Notes: a model not told the origin generated them from the sequence alone. A stretch of DNA of 64,000 bases from Pseudomonas abieticivorans (GCF_023509015.1 NZ_CP094975.1:4767501-4831500), one strand, 5' to 3'. Positions 9,585-19,061 are shown, counted from the stretch's first letter. Numbers and translations are program-made.

Positions 9585-10835
9585 ATGTTCAGACCCCTCT
9601 TCGTATTTATCGGCGCGCGTTATACCCGCGCCAAGCGTCGCAATCATTTTGTGTCATTCATTTCCCTGACCTCGATGATCGGCCTCGCCCTTGGCGTTGT
9701 CGTGATGATCGTGGTGCTCTCGGTCATGAACGGCTTCGATCATGAGATGCGCACGCGCGTGCTCGGCATGGTGCCCCACGCGACCATCGAATCCACCCAG
9801 CCGATCAACGACTGGCAAGCCTTGGCTACCAAAGTAAAGCAGAATCCACAGGTGGTGGCGGTTGCGCCGTACACCCAGATGCAGGGTTTGCTGACCAACG
9901 ATGGCAAAGTCCAGAAGGTGTTGCTCAACGGTGTCGATCCGGCGCTGGAAGGCAACGTCTCGATCATCGACAACTTTGTCCAGAAGGGCAGCCTGGCTGA
10001 CCTGAAATCGGGCGAGTTCGGCATCATGATCGGCGACAAGGCGGCCACCAAGCTGGGCGTTGGCGTGGGCGACAAGCTCACCTTCGTTGCCCCCGAGGTG
10101 ACCGTCACTCCGGCCGGGATGTTCCCGCGCATGAAGCGCTTCACCGTGACCGGCATCTTCCATGTCGGCGCCGGCGAGATCGACGGCTACCTGGGTATCA
10201 CCAATATCCAGGACCTGGCGCGCCTGCATCGCTGGCAGCCGGAGCAGGTGCAGGGCATTCGCCTGAAGTTCGAAGACCTGTTCCAGGCCCCCCGCATTGC
10301 CTGGCAACTGGCCCAGCAGTTGGGCGAAAATGACTACTACGCCCGCGACTGGACGCGTACCCACGGCAACCTGTACCAGGCCATCGGCATGGAAAAATCC
10401 ATGATCGGCCTGCTGCTGTTGCTGATCGTGGCCGTGGCGGCGTTCAACATCATTTCCACCCTGGTGATGGTGGTCAACGACAAGCGCGGCGACATCGCCA
10501 TCCTCCGTACCCTGGGCTCGACGCCTGGGCAGATCATGGCCATCTTCATGGTGCAGGGCACGGTGATCGGCGTGGTCGGCACCTTCATTGGCGCCGTGGT
10601 CGGGATCCTGGCCGCCCTCAACGTCAGCGCCGCGATCGCGTTGCTGGAGAAGTTGATCGGGCACAAGTTCCTCAATTCGGACGTCTATTTCATCGACTAC
10701 CTGCCTTCGCAACTGATGGCCAATGACGTGATCATGGTCTGCGGCGCAGCACTGGTCCTGAGTTTCCTTGCGACCCTGTACCCCGCTTGGCGTGCCGCGC
10801 GCACCCAGCCGGCAGAGGCGCTACGTTATGAGTGA
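9585..10835 (+). CDS. lolC: Lipoprotein-releasing ABC transporter permease LolC
   Basis: An inner-membrane subunit of the LolCDE complex, which extracts outer-membrane lipoproteins and hands them to LolA. It is 416 aa with one N-terminal membrane helix (residues about 20-45), a large periplasmic domain and three C-terminal helices, the FtsX/MacB-type layout. The start [22 protein letters not shown] is typical. It is closely similar to the second permease at 11596, including [17 protein letters not shown] and the C-terminal [20 protein letters not shown]. Its stop overlaps the lolD start by 8 nt, so the genes are translationally coupled. Confidence 0.95.
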   Translation: MFRPLFVFIGARYTRAKRRNHFVSFISLTSMIGLALGVVVMIVVLSVMNGFDHEMRTRVLGMVPHATIESTQPINDWQALATKVKQNPQVVAVAPYTQMQGLLTNDGKVQKVLLNGVDPALEGNVSIIDNFVQKGSLADLKSGEFGIMIGDKAATKLGVGVGDKLTFVAPEVTVTPAGMFPRMKRFTVTGIFHVGAGEIDGYLGITNIQDLARLHRWQPEQVQGIRLKFEDLFQAPRIAWQLAQQLGENDYYARDWTRTHGNLYQAIGMEKSMIGLLLLLIVAVAAFNIISTLVMVVNDKRGDIAILRTLGSTPGQIMAIFMVQGTVIGVVGTFIGAVVGILAALNVSAAIALLEKLIGHKFLNSDVYFIDYLPSQLMANDVIMVCGAALVLSFLATLYPAWRAARTQPAEALRYE

Positions 10836-11526
10836 GTCGGGTATGAGCGAAAAAGCAGTCTTGAGTTGCCGCAACCTGGGCAAAGCCTACGAGGAAGGCC
10901 CGGAATCGGTGGTGGTGCTGGACAACCTGCAGTTGGAGCTGTTCGCCGGCGAACGCGTGGCCATCGTCGGCCAGTCGGGCTCGGGCAAAAGCACCCTGTT
11001 GAACATGCTCGGTGGCCTCGACACCCCAAGCAGCGGCAGCGTGTGGCTGGCCGGTGAAGAGCTGTCGGCGCTGAACGAGAAGGCCCGCGGGCTGTTGCGC
11101 AACCGCGCGCTGGGCTTCGTGTACCAGTTCCACCACCTGTTGCCGGAATTCACGGCGCTGGAAAACGTGTGCATGCCGCTGCTGATCGGCAAGACGGCCA
11201 TCCCCGAGGCGCGCCAGCGTGCGACGGCCCTGCTGGAACGCGTGGGCCTGGGCCATCGCCTGGCGCACAAGCCATCGGAGCTGTCCGGTGGTGAGCGCCA
11301 GCGCGTGGCCATCGCCCGCGCCCTGGTCAATACCCCCGGCTTGGTCATGCTCGACGAGCCTACCGGCAACCTCGACCAGCACACTGCCCAGGGCATCCAG
11401 GACCTGATGCTAGAGCTGAGTACCTCGCTGCGCACGGCGTTTTTGGTAGTGACCCACGACTTGAACCTGGCCCGGCAGATGGACCGCGTACTGCGCCTGG
11501 AAGAGGGCCGCCTGGTCCCGATCTGA
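10828..11526 (+). CDS. lolD: Lipoprotein-releasing ABC transporter ATPase LolD
   Basis: The ATPase that drives LolCE. It is 232 aa with Walker [18 protein letters not shown], the signature [16 protein letters not shown] and Walker [13 protein letters not shown] followed by the switch histidine in [12 protein letters not shown] 10828 lies inside the lolC stop region, 9 nt after AGAGG. An alternative ATG at 10843 (MSEKAVLSC) would drop five residues and cannot be excluded. Confidence 0.95.
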   Translation: MSESGMSEKAVLSCRNLGKAYEEGPESVVVLDNLQLELFAGERVAIVGQSGSGKSTLLNMLGGLDTPSSGSVWLAGEELSALNEKARGLLRNRALGFVYQFHHLLPEFTALENVCMPLLIGKTAIPEARQRATALLERVGLGHRLAHKPSELSGGERQRVAIARALVNTPGLVMLDEPTGNLDQHTAQGIQDLMLELSTSLRTAFLVVTHDLNLARQMDRVLRLEEGRLVPI

Positions 11527-11537
11527 TCCGTCCGGTA

Positions 11538-11564
11538 CGGCGCCCCTGGTCAAGCGGGGCGCCG
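11538..11564 (+). promoter_or_regulatory. Hairpin between lolD and lolE
   Basis: A perfect 9-bp GC-rich stem (cggcgcccc, 9-nt loop, ggggcgccg) in the 69-bp gap between lolD and the second permease. No T-run follows directly, so this is more likely an RNA-stability or attenuation element than a full terminator. Function is inferred from structure alone. Confidence 0.5.
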
Positions 11565-11595
11565 GTTCAACAGTCTTTTGCACGGTGCTTCGCGA

Positions 11596-12840
11596 ATGTT
11601 CAGACCCATATCCATTTTTATCGGCGCGCGCTACACCCGTGCCAAGCGCCGCAACCATTTCATCTCGTTCATCTCCATGACCTCGATGATCGGCCTCGCC
11701 CTGGGCGTGCTGGCGATGATCGTGGTGCTGTCGGTGATGAACGGTTTCCAGAAAGAAATGAGCAACCGCGTGCTCGGCATGGTGCCCCACGCCTTCATCC
11801 AGGGCGTGAAGCCGGTGGATGACTGGAAGCCCCTGGCCGCCGCCGCCATGAAAAACCCCGAGGTGCTGGCCGCCGTGCCCTTCACTGAAATGGACGGCAT
11901 GCTTTCCTACAAGGGCTTGATGCAGCCAATCCAGATCAGCGGCGTGGACCCGGCCCAGGAAGGCAAGGTGTCGATCGTGGCCGACCACATCGTCCAGGGC
12001 AAGCTGGCAGACCTCAAGCCCGGCGAGTTCGGCGTGGTGCTGGGTGAGATCACGGCGCGGCGTTTTCGCTTGAACGTGGGCGACAAGATCACCCTGATCG
12101 TCCCGGAGCTGAGCAGTGCCCCAGGCGGCATCACCCCGCGCATGCAGCGCCTGAACGTGGTCGGCGTGTTCAAGGTCGGGGCGGAACTGGATGGCACCAT
12201 GGGCCTGATCCACATGGCCGATGCCGCCGAAATGCAGCGCTGGCAGCCTAACCAGGTGCAGGGCGTGCGGCTCAAGCTCAAAGACCTGTACACCGCGCCG
12301 GCAGTATCCAAGGCCATCGCCGATGGCCTGGGCGATCAGTACAAGGCCGATGACTGGACCCACACCCAAGGCAGCTTGTTCAGCGCCATGAAAATGGAAA
12401 AAACCATGATCGGCCTGTTGCTGCTGATGATCGTGGCCGTGGCCGCGTTCAACATCATCGCCACCCTGATCATGGTGGTGAACGACAAGGGGGCCGACAT
12501 TGCCATCCTGCGCACCATCGGTGCCACGCCGCGGCAGATCATGGGCATCTTCATGGTCCAGGGCACGGTGATCGGTGTGGTCGGTACCTTGATCGGCGGG
12601 GTGCTGGGGATTCTCGGCGCGCTGAACGTCAGCGCCATCGTCGGCTGGGTGGAGCGGGTGACCGGGCAGCATATCTTCACGTCGGATGTGTACTTCATCA
12701 GCAATTTGCCGTCGGATCTGCAGGCGGGGGACGTGGTGATGATTTGCAGCGCGGGGTTGATCCTAAGCTTCCTGGCGACGATTTACCCGGCGTGGCGAGC
12801 GGCGCAGATCGAGCCGGCTTACGCCCTGCGTTACGAATGA
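11596..12840 (+). CDS. lolE: Lipoprotein-releasing ABC transporter permease LolE
   Basis: The second permease of the lipoprotein exporter, 414 aa, with the same topology as LolC: one N-terminal helix, a periplasmic domain and three C-terminal helices. Start [22 protein letters not shown] matches the LolC N-terminus almost exactly, which supports ATG 11596 over an upstream TTG. The order C-D-E matches the E. coli arrangement. The two permeases remain very similar to each other, so the C versus E labels rest on gene order. Confidence 0.93.
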   Translation: MFRPISIFIGARYTRAKRRNHFISFISMTSMIGLALGVLAMIVVLSVMNGFQKEMSNRVLGMVPHAFIQGVKPVDDWKPLAAAAMKNPEVLAAVPFTEMDGMLSYKGLMQPIQISGVDPAQEGKVSIVADHIVQGKLADLKPGEFGVVLGEITARRFRLNVGDKITLIVPELSSAPGGITPRMQRLNVVGVFKVGAELDGTMGLIHMADAAEMQRWQPNQVQGVRLKLKDLYTAPAVSKAIADGLGDQYKADDWTHTQGSLFSAMKMEKTMIGLLLLMIVAVAAFNIIATLIMVVNDKGADIAILRTIGATPRQIMGIFMVQGTVIGVVGTLIGGVLGILGALNVSAIVGWVERVTGQHIFTSDVYFISNLPSDLQAGDVVMICSAGLILSFLATIYPAWRAAQIEPAYALRYE

Positions 12841-12848
12841 CCCTTGCA

Positions 12849-12880
12849 CCTGTAAGCGCGGCGCACGCCGCGTTTACAGG
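12849..12880. terminator. Bidirectional stem-loop between lolE and copS
   Basis: A 14-bp stem (12849-12862 with 12867-12880, one G-T pair) and a 4-nt loop lie in the convergent gap. The right arm overlaps the copS stop codon. There is no long T-run, so termination strength is uncertain. Confidence 0.6.
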
Positions 12881-14244
12881 CTGGTCGACTCGCGTGGAAG
12901 CTCCACGATAAACCGCGTCCAGCCTCCCGAGGATTCACAGCGAATCTGCCCTCCATGGGCCTGCACGATTGACCGTGTAAGCGCCAACCCCAACCCCGCG
13001 TGCTCACTGCTGCCCTCGCGGCGCGCCGGGTCTGCGCGGTAGAAGCGATCAAACAGCCGGGGCAGGGTCTGGGGTGCGATACCCTCGCCACTGTTTTGCA
13101 CCTCGATGCGCACCCCTGCCGCGTCCTCCTCGATCTGGACACACACCTCGCCGCCGCTGGGGGTAAATCGCAGCGCGTTGTCCAGCAGGTTTGACAGCGC
13201 GCGACGCAGCATCGTGCGGTCGCCGGCCACGCGGCCCTGGCCGTCGCGGCTGAGCAGCACGTTGGCGTCTTCGGCCACCGGCGTGAAGTAGTCCAGCAAG
13301 GCGTCGACTTCATCATCCAGTTGCAAGGGTTCGCGATCGGGCAGCAACAAGCCATGATCGGCTTTGGCCAGGTACAGCATGTCGTTGACCAACTGCGCCA
13401 TCCATTGCAGCTCTTCAAGGTTGCTGTGCAGCGCCTCGCGGTAGTCTTCCAGTGGGCGCGGGCGGGTCAAGGTGACTTGGGTGTGGGTCAGCAGGTTGGA
13501 CAGGGGCGTGCGCAGTTCGTGGGCGATGTCGGCAGAGAACGCCGACAAGCGCTGGAAGGCGTCGTCCAGGCGTTCCAGCATGGCGTTGAACGAGGTGGCC
13601 AGGTCGGCCAGTTCCGCCGGCATGTTTTCGGCGGGCAGGCGGGTGGTCAGCGAGCGCGCAGAGACGCCACCGGCCACTTCGCTCATCAGCCTTAGCGGCC
13701 GCAAGGCGCTGCGGGCCGCCCAGGCACCGAGCAGGGCGGTGGCCAAGGCGCTGAGGCCGACCGTCAGCCAGATCAACTGTTGCATGCGTTGCAAAAAGTG
13801 CTGGTGGTGGGTGATGTCCAGCAGCAGGGTCAGTTGCAGCCCTTGGGGTTGGGCTGGGTCCAATGGCACGCTGTAAGTGCGAAAGGCCTGTTGCTCGGTA
13901 TTGAGTGTTTGCAACTGCGCCGACGCTGGGCTGGCGGGCAGGGTGGGGGCGCTGTCGAACCAGACCTGTTGGTCGGCGGTTTGCACGCGCAGGCGCAAAT
14001 CGTTCTGGTGGGCCAGTTCTGCTTCAAGGGCCGGCAGGCGGTTGAGCAGGTCGTCCTGTTCGCCGAGCCCAGCCAGGGCCGAGCGCAGGCCCGGTACGCG
14101 GCTGTCGAGCAGTTGCTGGTCCAGTTCGATGAAGTGCGCCTGGCTTGCGTGGTTGAACAATACCCCCGCCAGCAGCGAAACCACTGCTGTGCAGGCGGCG
14201 AACAGCAGCGCCAGGCGCGTGCTCAGCGACAATCGGCCAGTCAA
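12874..14244 (-). CDS. copS: Copper-type sensor histidine kinase CopS
   Basis: An inner-membrane sensor kinase paired with CopR. It is 456 aa: membrane helix at residues about 8-30, a periplasmic sensor loop, a second helix ([19 protein letters not shown]), HAMP, then the H-box [17 protein letters not shown] and the ATPase motifs NLLDNALRF and [12 protein letters not shown] chose TTG 14244 because it overlaps the copR stop (TTGA) and gives the expected short N-terminus; the much longer upstream reading runs antiparallel to nothing but lies inside copR in another frame. Assignment to copper rather than another metal rests on the adjacent cupredoxin and CopR box. Confidence 0.88.
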   Translation of the reverse strand: MTGRLSLSTRLALLFAACTAVVSLLAGVLFNHASQAHFIELDQQLLDSRVPGLRSALAGLGEQDDLLNRLPALEAELAHQNDLRLRVQTADQQVWFDSAPTLPASPASAQLQTLNTEQQAFRTYSVPLDPAQPQGLQLTLLLDITHHQHFLQRMQQLIWLTVGLSALATALLGAWAARSALRPLRLMSEVAGGVSARSLTTRLPAENMPAELADLATSFNAMLERLDDAFQRLSAFSADIAHELRTPLSNLLTHTQVTLTRPRPLEDYREALHSNLEELQWMAQLVNDMLYLAKADHGLLLPDREPLQLDDEVDALLDYFTPVAEDANVLLSRDGQGRVAGDRTMLRRALSNLLDNALRFTPSGGEVCVQIEEDAAGVRIEVQNSGEGIAPQTLPRLFDRFYRADPARREGSSEHAGLGLALTRSIVQAHGGQIRCESSGGWTRFIVELPRESTSL

Positions 14245-14921
14245 TGGGCACGCTCTTCTAGCACATAGCCCATTCCGCGCACGGTATGGATCAGTTTGTG
14301 CTGATGGCCGTCGTCGATTTTCAGCCGCAGGCGGCGGATGGCGACTTCGATTACGTTGGTGTCGCTGTCGAAGTTCATGTCCCACACCTGCGAGGCGATC
14401 AGCGACTTGGGCAGCACCTCGCCCTGGCGGCGCAGCAGCATTTCCAGCAAAGCGAACTCCTTGGCGGTCAGGTCGATGCGCTGCTGGTTGCGTTCCACCC
14501 GGCGGCGGATCAGGTCCAGGCGCAGGTCGCCAAGGCCCAGGCTGGTTTCCTGCTGTGCGCTGGCGCCGCGGCGCAACAGGCTGCGCACCCGTGCCAGCAG
14601 TTCGGAAAACGCGAAGGGCTTGACCAGGTAGTCGTCGGCGCCCAGCTCCAGGCCCTGCACGCGGTCTTCGATGGCATCGCGGGCGGTCAGGAACAGCACC
14701 GGCAGGTCCAGGCCGGCGGCGCGCACGGCTTGCAGGATCTGCCAGCCGTCGCGGCCAGGCAGCATCACGTCCAAAATCAACAAATCGAAATCGCCACTCA
14801 AGGCCAGGTGCTGGCCGGTGGTGCCGTCGGCCACCCATTGGCTATTGAACCCGGCTTCACTCAGGCCTTGGCGCAGGTATTGGCCTGTCTTGGCCTGGTC
14901 TTCGACGATCAGCAGTTTCAT
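14241..14921 (-). CDS. copR: Copper response regulator CopR (OmpR family)
   Basis: A 226-aa DNA-binding response regulator. The receiver domain has the phosphoacceptor Asp51 in [14 protein letters not shown] and the conserved lysine in [16 protein letters not shown]. The C-terminal winged helix ends [34 protein letters not shown] 14921 (MKLLIVEDQ) is the family start. The gene overlaps copS. A CopR-box match lies 71 bp upstream, shared with the divergent cupredoxin gene, so autoregulation is likely. P. aeruginosa has the same neighbourhood from memory. Confidence 0.92.
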   Translation of the reverse strand: MKLLIVEDQAKTGQYLRQGLSEAGFNSQWVADGTTGQHLALSGDFDLLILDVMLPGRDGWQILQAVRAAGLDLPVLFLTARDAIEDRVQGLELGADDYLVKPFAFSELLARVRSLLRRGASAQQETSLGLGDLRLDLIRRRVERNQQRIDLTAKEFALLEMLLRRQGEVLPKSLIASQVWDMNFDSDTNVIEVAIRRLRLKIDDGHQHKLIHTVRGMGYVLEERAH

Positions 14922-14991
14922 GTGGGGCTCGTAGACAGCGTTCACTCAAGGGGGGGGCTTTATACCGTGGGCAAGCCTTGCGCAGGCCAAG

Positions 14992-15007
14992 CTGACAAAG
15001 TTGTAAT
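14992..15007 (+). promoter_or_regulatory. CopR binding box
   Basis: CTGACA, five bases, GTAAT. This is an exact match to the CopR consensus I recall for P. aeruginosa (CTGACA-N5-GTAAT). It lies between the divergent copR and cupredoxin genes, 12 bp before a candidate -35 (TTGGTT, 15019-15024, 16-bp spacer, TACAGT 15041-15046) of the cupredoxin gene. On the other strand a TATAAA (14959-14964) could serve copR. Confidence 0.75.
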
Positions 15008-15083
15008 CTGCGCGACAGTTGGTTGCCAGCGGTGCCGCGCTACAGTGTGGCACAGCCTTGAACGTGCCCACAGGAAGAGCAAC

Positions 15084-15551
15084 ATGTCGTTATACAAGTA
15101 CGCAGCCCTGGCCGCGGCGCTGCTGGCCAGCGTGCCGGCGTTGGCCGATCAGTTCAGCTTTGGCCACCCGGCGCCGGCGGCGGCTGCCACGCGCACGGTG
15201 CAAGTGACCCTGGGCGATATGTATTTCGAGCCTAAGGCCTTGGAGGTCAAGGCTGGCGAAACCGTGCGCTTCGTGCTGACCAATAAGGGCCAGTTGGCCC
15301 ACGAATTCACCTTGGGTGATGCCGCCCTGCAAGCGGCGCATCAAAAAGAGATGCTGGCCATGGACCATTCCAGCATGAGCCACGATGCCATGGCGGGCAT
15401 GCACGATGACCCCAACAGCGTGAGTATCGGGCCTGGCAAGACCGCCGAGCTGACCTGGGCGTTCACCCAGGCCACCGCGCTGCAGTTTGCCTGCAACGTG
15501 CCGGGGCATTACCAGGCGGGCATGGTCGGCACGCTGAAGGTGGACAAGTAG
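15084..15551 (+). CDS. Periplasmic Met/His-rich cupredoxin
   Basis: A 155-aa copper protein with a signal peptide (MSLYKYAALAAALLASVPALA). The cupredoxin fold shows VQVTLGDMYFEPKALEVKAGETVRF, a ligand histidine in QLAHEFTLG, and the C-terminal FACNVPGHYQAGMVG supplying Cys, His and Met. A methionine/histidine-rich insertion (MLAMDHSSMSHDAMAGMHDD) at residues about 91-110 suggests extra Cu(I) binding, as in CopI-type resistance proteins. AGGAAGAG precedes ATG 15084. Likely CopR-induced and used to buffer or pass on periplasmic copper; this role is inferred. Confidence 0.85.
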   Translation: MSLYKYAALAAALLASVPALADQFSFGHPAPAAAATRTVQVTLGDMYFEPKALEVKAGETVRFVLTNKGQLAHEFTLGDAALQAAHQKEMLAMDHSSMSHDAMAGMHDDPNSVSIGPGKTAELTWAFTQATALQFACNVPGHYQAGMVGTLKVDK

Positions 15552-15576
15552 TCGCGCCATTGCCAAAACCGTGGTC

Positions 15577-15600
15577 AAACCCGATAAACTAGGCGGGTTT
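15577..15600 (+). terminator. Weak hairpin after cupredoxin gene
   Basis: Arms aaacccg (15577-15583) and cgggttt (15594-15600) with a 10-nt loop lie 26 bp past the cupredoxin stop and 20 bp before queF. The T-run is short. It could be a terminator or part of the queF leader. Confidence 0.35.
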
Positions 15601-15619
15601 ATTCAGCCAGGTTTCCGCC

Positions 15620-16450
15620 ATGCACCCCGCAGCCGAACATTCGCCACTGGGCAAGTCCAGCGAATACATCTCCACCTACACGCCGTCCTTGCTGTTCCCG
15701 ATTCCACGGGCGGCGAAATGGGCCGAACTGGGCCTGAGCGCAGACACCTTGCCGTACCAGGGTGTCGACTTCTGGAACTGCTTCGAGCTGTCCTGGCTGT
15801 TGCCCTCGGGCAAGCCGGTGGTGGCCATCGGTGAATTCAGCATTCCGGCCCACTCGCCGAACATCATCGAGTCCAAGTCGTTCAAGTTGTATTTGAATTC
15901 GTTGAACCAGACGCCGTTTGCCAGCGTGGACGAGTTGGTCGCCTGCCTGGTCAAGGATTTGTCCGCCGCTGCCGGCAAACCGGTGGGGGTGCGCGTGCGC
16001 AGCCTGGCCCAAGTGCAGGCCGAGGGCGTGGCGGCGTTGCCGGGGCTGTGCATAGACGACCTGGACGTGAGCATCAGCGAATACGAGCACCCGCAACCGC
16101 AGCTGTTGCGCTGCGATGCTTCGCAGGTGGTGGAGGCAAGCTTGCACAGTCACCTGCTCAAATCCAACTGCCCGGTCACCGGCCAACCGGATTGGGGCAG
16201 CCTAGCGGTGGAGTACAAGGGCGCGGCGCTGGACCCTGCCAGCCTGTTGGCGTACCTGGTGAGTTTTCGCCAGCACGCAGACTTTCACGAGCAGTGCGTG
16301 GAGCGGATATTCCTAGACCTGCAGCGCTTGCTCAAGCCAGAGAAATTGACCGTTTATGCGCGGTATGTGCGCCGCGGCGGGTTGGACATCAACCCGTACC
16401 GCAGCACCGAGGCGTTGAACCTGGCCAACCTGCGCCTGGTTCGCCAGTAA
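15620..16450 (+). CDS. queF: NADPH-dependent 7-cyano-7-deazaguanine reductase
   Basis: It reduces preQ0 to preQ1 in queuosine biosynthesis (cytoplasm). The product is 276 aa, the long two-domain QueF form of gammaproteobacteria. The catalytic cysteine lies in [15 protein letters not shown], the substrate region [19 protein letters not shown] is intact, and the aspartate segment is [15 protein letters not shown]. The end [15 protein letters not shown] is characteristic. Confidence 0.96.
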   Translation: MHPAAEHSPLGKSSEYISTYTPSLLFPIPRAAKWAELGLSADTLPYQGVDFWNCFELSWLLPSGKPVVAIGEFSIPAHSPNIIESKSFKLYLNSLNQTPFASVDELVACLVKDLSAAAGKPVGVRVRSLAQVQAEGVAALPGLCIDDLDVSISEYEHPQPQLLRCDASQVVEASLHSHLLKSNCPVTGQPDWGSLAVEYKGAALDPASLLAYLVSFRQHADFHEQCVERIFLDLQRLLKPEKLTVYARYVRRGGLDINPYRSTEALNLANLRLVRQ

Positions 16451-16460
16451 CGCCGAGCGC

Positions 16461-16549
16461 TTGCAGGGGCGGATCGATCCGCGAAAGATTCGCCGTGGTT
16501 TGTCAGGCAGACTGCGGCGCAGGTTTCGCGGGTAAATCCGCTCCTACAG
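16461..16549. repeat. Pair of inverted REP elements
   Basis: A copy reading ttgcaggggcggatcgatcc followed by gcgaaag (16461-16487), and an inverted copy around tttcgcgggtaaatccgctc (16524-16543). Together they form a BIME-like pair between queF and the DUF4404 gene. Both match the REP family common in fluorescent Pseudomonas and resemble the palindrome at 4377. Confidence 0.75.
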
Positions 16550-16559
16550 ATGGATCGAA

Positions 16560-16823
16560 TCAGATCCCCATGCCGCCCAGGGTTTGCACGATATTGCGCA
16601 AGGTCCCGGCCAGGCCTGGGTGCTCCACTTCAAAACGTTCCACGGCAAGGTTCACGCCGTCGGCCAAACTTGCATCGTTGGTGGCACTCTCCAGCTGGAT
16701 CTGAGCCTCGATCTGGTTCATCAGGTCGTGCAGGTTCGCACGCTCATCGTCATTCAACGGCGGGTTCTGCTCCAATTGCTCGCGCAATGTGTTCAGTTGC
16801 TCTTGCAGTTCGCGGGCAGGCAT
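16560..16823 (-). CDS. DUF4404 family protein
   Basis: An 87-aa soluble, largely helical protein of unknown function (MPARELQEQLNTLREQLEQNPPL...). The N-terminal part is a likely coiled coil and the C-terminal end GTLRNIVQTLGGMGI is typical of DUF4404. AGGGAGAT lies before the start codon. It sits between queF and the HAD-like gene, a position I recall in P. aeruginosa. Confidence 0.85.
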   Translation of the reverse strand: MPARELQEQLNTLREQLEQNPPLNDDERANLHDLMNQIEAQIQLESATNDASLADGVNLAVERFEVEHPGLAGTLRNIVQTLGGMGI

Positions 16824-16946
16824 AGCGATCTCCCTTCAATGATAGGCACAGCCATTGACCGCGGCAGTCAGCCAAAGGTCCGTGACTGACCTTTAGATTA
16901 ATCCACTCCCGCGCACTGTGCATGATCTTGATCAAGGCAGTCGGTA

Positions 16947-17546
16947 TCAGGGTTTTTCACCCTTGTGCCGGCGCAGGCTGATGTCCGCCAGGCAGCCGGC
17001 CAGTTCTTCCAGGTGGTCGATCACCGAGTGCACGCCCAGGGCGAACAGTTGCAGGGTTGCCTTGCCGCGTTTGAGGTCGCGTTGGGCGGGTGGCAGGGCC
17101 AGCCACTCGTTGGCCGACAACCCGCACAGCGGGCCACAGGAGGCCAGCCCCACTGTCCATAGCCCGGCGTTAAGGCCAGCCTGCAATAGGCGCGGGTCAC
17201 CGCTGACCAGCACGCAGCCGTCCAGGCGCGCCACGTTGAGTTGCATCAGTGCTTGCCAGCAAGCATCCGGGGCAGGCCAGGGCGCACACCGGGTGGTGTC
17301 GGCCGGGTGCAGCCAGGCGGGCAACGCGGCGGTCAGCGGTTGGCTGAGGGTGGTGGGCAGCTCATCCAGCCAGGCACAGGGCACCCGCTGCTGGCGCAAC
17401 AGCTCGAGCACCTCCTTGGCGCCCGGTGTCAGCCCGCAGGCCTGGGTGCCCCCGTCACGGGCACGGGCGCCAAAATCCACCAGGCAGCCGCTGAGGCCGA
17501 ACAGCAGTGCGGTTGGGGTCGGGGTAGTGGTGCTGGAATCTGGCAT
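16947..17546 (-). CDS. HAD-superfamily hydrolase (phosphonatase-related)
   Basis: A 199-aa cytoplasmic protein related to phosphonoacetaldehyde hydrolase-like HAD proteins. The N-terminal segment is ALLFGLSGCLVDFGAR where active HADs have DxDGT/DxAGT, so the nucleophile motif is altered (GLSGCLVDFG) and phosphatase activity is doubtful. The later CVLVSGDPRLLQAGLNAGLWTVGLA fits HAD motifs III/IV. ATG 17546 is preferred, with AGGGA about 8 nt upstream, over the extension starting at 17585. A regulatory or degenerate role is possible. Confidence 0.7.
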   Translation of the reverse strand: MPDSSTTTPTPTALLFGLSGCLVDFGARARDGGTQACGLTPGAKEVLELLRQQRVPCAWLDELPTTLSQPLTAALPAWLHPADTTRCAPWPAPDACWQALMQLNVARLDGCVLVSGDPRLLQAGLNAGLWTVGLASCGPLCGLSANEWLALPPAQRDLKRGKATLQLFALGVHSVIDHLEELAGCLADISLRRHKGEKP

Positions 17547-17750
17547 GTCGGCGTCCCTGAAATGACGACCTGAGCCTACGAACATTCGATGACACTTGCA
17601 TGAATCTGCGATGACGGATGCTCGATGTTTACGCTGGCGTAGAACACCGGGTCTCGTCTAAGCTGCCTAATTGCGCGCGGAGGCTTTATACTGGGCCACT
17701 TTTGTCGCTGGGCTCGTTGCCCGCCACACGGATTTTCAAGGAGCTAACCT

Positions 17751-18437
17751 ATGCGCGTGTTCGATCGTCTGGCCAAGGCCTGTCTGATTGCCGGCGTGAT
17801 GTTGTCCCCGCTGGTCGCCCAGGCGGCGGACGAAGACCCGTGGGAAGGGGTCAATCGCGTCATTTTTCGTTTCAACGACACCGTCGATACGTATGCCTTC
17901 AAGCCATTGGCCCAAGGCTACCAGTACATCACCCCGCAGTTCGTCGAAGACGGCATCCATAATTTCTTCCGCAACATCGGTGACGTCGGCAACTTTGCCA
18001 ACGACGTGCTGCAGGCCAAGCCGCGTGCTGCCGGCATCGACGTGACCCGGGTCATCTTCAACACCACCTTCGGCGTGCTCGGCTTTATCGATGTAGGCAC
18101 CCGCATGGGCCTGCAGCGCAACGACGAAGACTTCGGCCAGACCCTTGGCAAGTGGGGCGTGGGCAGTGGCCCTTACGTGATGCTGCCGCTGCTGGGCCCA
18201 AGCACCGTGCGTGACGCGATCGCCAAGTACCCCGACAGCTACACCCAGCCGTACCCCTACATGGACGACATGTCGCTGCGTAACTCGGTGTTCGGCCTGA
18301 ACATGGTCGACACCCGTGCCAGCCTGCTGTCGGCCGAGAAGCTGATCAACGGTGACAAGTACATCTTCATCCGCAATGCCTACCTGCAGAACCGTGAGTT
18401 CAAGGTGAAGGACGGCAAGGTGGTCGACGATTTCTGA
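17751..18437 (+). CDS. mlaA: Phospholipid-asymmetry protein MlaA (VacJ)
   Basis: The outer-membrane component that removes phospholipids from the outer leaflet and passes them to MlaC. It is 228 aa with a conserved body: DPWEGVNRVIFRFNDTVDTYAFKPLAQGY, NVFRNIGD-like FFRNIGDVGNFANDVLQ, and GSGPYVMLPLLGPSTVRDAIAKYPD. The N-terminus MRVFDRLAKACLIAGVMLSPLVAQAADEDPW looks like a signal peptidase I signal; the lipobox of E. coli MlaA is absent. AAGGAGCTAACCT precedes the ATG. A terminator follows at once. Confidence 0.92.
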   Translation: MRVFDRLAKACLIAGVMLSPLVAQAADEDPWEGVNRVIFRFNDTVDTYAFKPLAQGYQYITPQFVEDGIHNFFRNIGDVGNFANDVLQAKPRAAGIDVTRVIFNTTFGVLGFIDVGTRMGLQRNDEDFGQTLGKWGVGSGPYVMLPLLGPSTVRDAIAKYPDSYTQPYPYMDDMSLRNSVFGLNMVDTRASLLSAEKLINGDKYIFIRNAYLQNREFKVKDGKVVDDF

Positions 18438-18450
18438 TACACCGGCATGA

Positions 18451-18479
18451 AAAAGGCGACCTGCGGGTCGCCTTTTTTT
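18451..18479 (+). terminator. Intrinsic terminator after mlaA
   Basis: Stem ggcgacc (18455-18461) with ggtcgcc (18466-18472), 4-nt loop, A-rich left flank and T7 on the right. It can serve mlaA and, in reverse, the convergent PilZ gene. Confidence 0.85.
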
Positions 18480-18484
18480 GTGTA

Positions 18485-18790
18485 TCAATTCATGTGCAAA
18501 ATGCTCAGCCCCAAGCTCTGCACACCGCCGCCCAAGTCCTTGACCCGCACCACCTCGGCGTCGGCATTCAGATCCTTGAGGGCCGGGTGGTCGGAGGGCA
18601 TGTGCACACTGATCCGTTCACCTGCCTTGAAGGCGCTGCGGGCCTCTACTTCAATCTGCATGCCGGAGCTCGACAGGTCACGGCAGATGGCGTCGAAGGT
18701 ATGTTCGCCCAGGCGTAGCTTGACGTTGGCATTCACGGTCATACGGATGAAATTGCGTTTTTCGCTGTAGTCCCGATCTGTTTGACTCAT
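18485..18790 (-). CDS. PilZ-domain c-di-GMP-binding protein
   Basis: A 101-aa single-domain PilZ protein. The binding signature is intact: EKRNFIRM (RxxxR) at residues about 11-18 and CRDLSSSGMQIEVE (DxSxxG) near residue 40. I chose ATG 18790 because AAGGA lies 8 nt upstream; the other ATG at 18799 would abut the ribosome site. It is convergent with mlaA. The 262-bp gap on its other side, up to rssB, shows no obvious gene; it must hold promoters for both. Confidence 0.9.
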   Translation of the reverse strand: MSQTDRDYSEKRNFIRMTVNANVKLRLGEHTFDAICRDLSSSGMQIEVEARSAFKAGERISVHMPSDHPALKDLNADAEVVRVKDLGGGVQSLGLSILHMN

Positions 18791-19061
18791 GGGATCCATC
18801 CTTCTATTCCGTTGCTGTTCAAGGGGTTTTTATAACTCTGAGTGATTTGCGGTGTAAAGACCTCAAGCGACCATCGGCGACTGCTTGAAACGCCCGGCGG
18901 ATGGGAGTACCGTCTGCGCCTTAAAGGGCACCTCTGTATCCGGCCATGCAGGTTTTATGACCGCTGGCGTTTCAAGAGTGGCTAGAAGTGAATCCAGTAA
19001 GTACGCTCAAGGCAACAGTTGAGTCGCTTATGCCAACCAATTTCTGGCGCCGTTTGCCCAC

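Noticed and set aside
9654..12672. Long minus-strand frames opposite lolC and lolE
   Set aside because: His/Asp-rich mirror frames of the permeases; shadows caused by GC-rich third positions.
14245..14838. N-terminal extension of the copS frame into copR
   Set aside because: Reads copR in another frame with no domain; a TTG start overlapping the copR stop explains the kinase fully.
15552..15619. PreQ1 riboswitch before queF
   Set aside because: I see only a short aaacccg/cgggttt hairpin and no preQ1 aptamer pattern.
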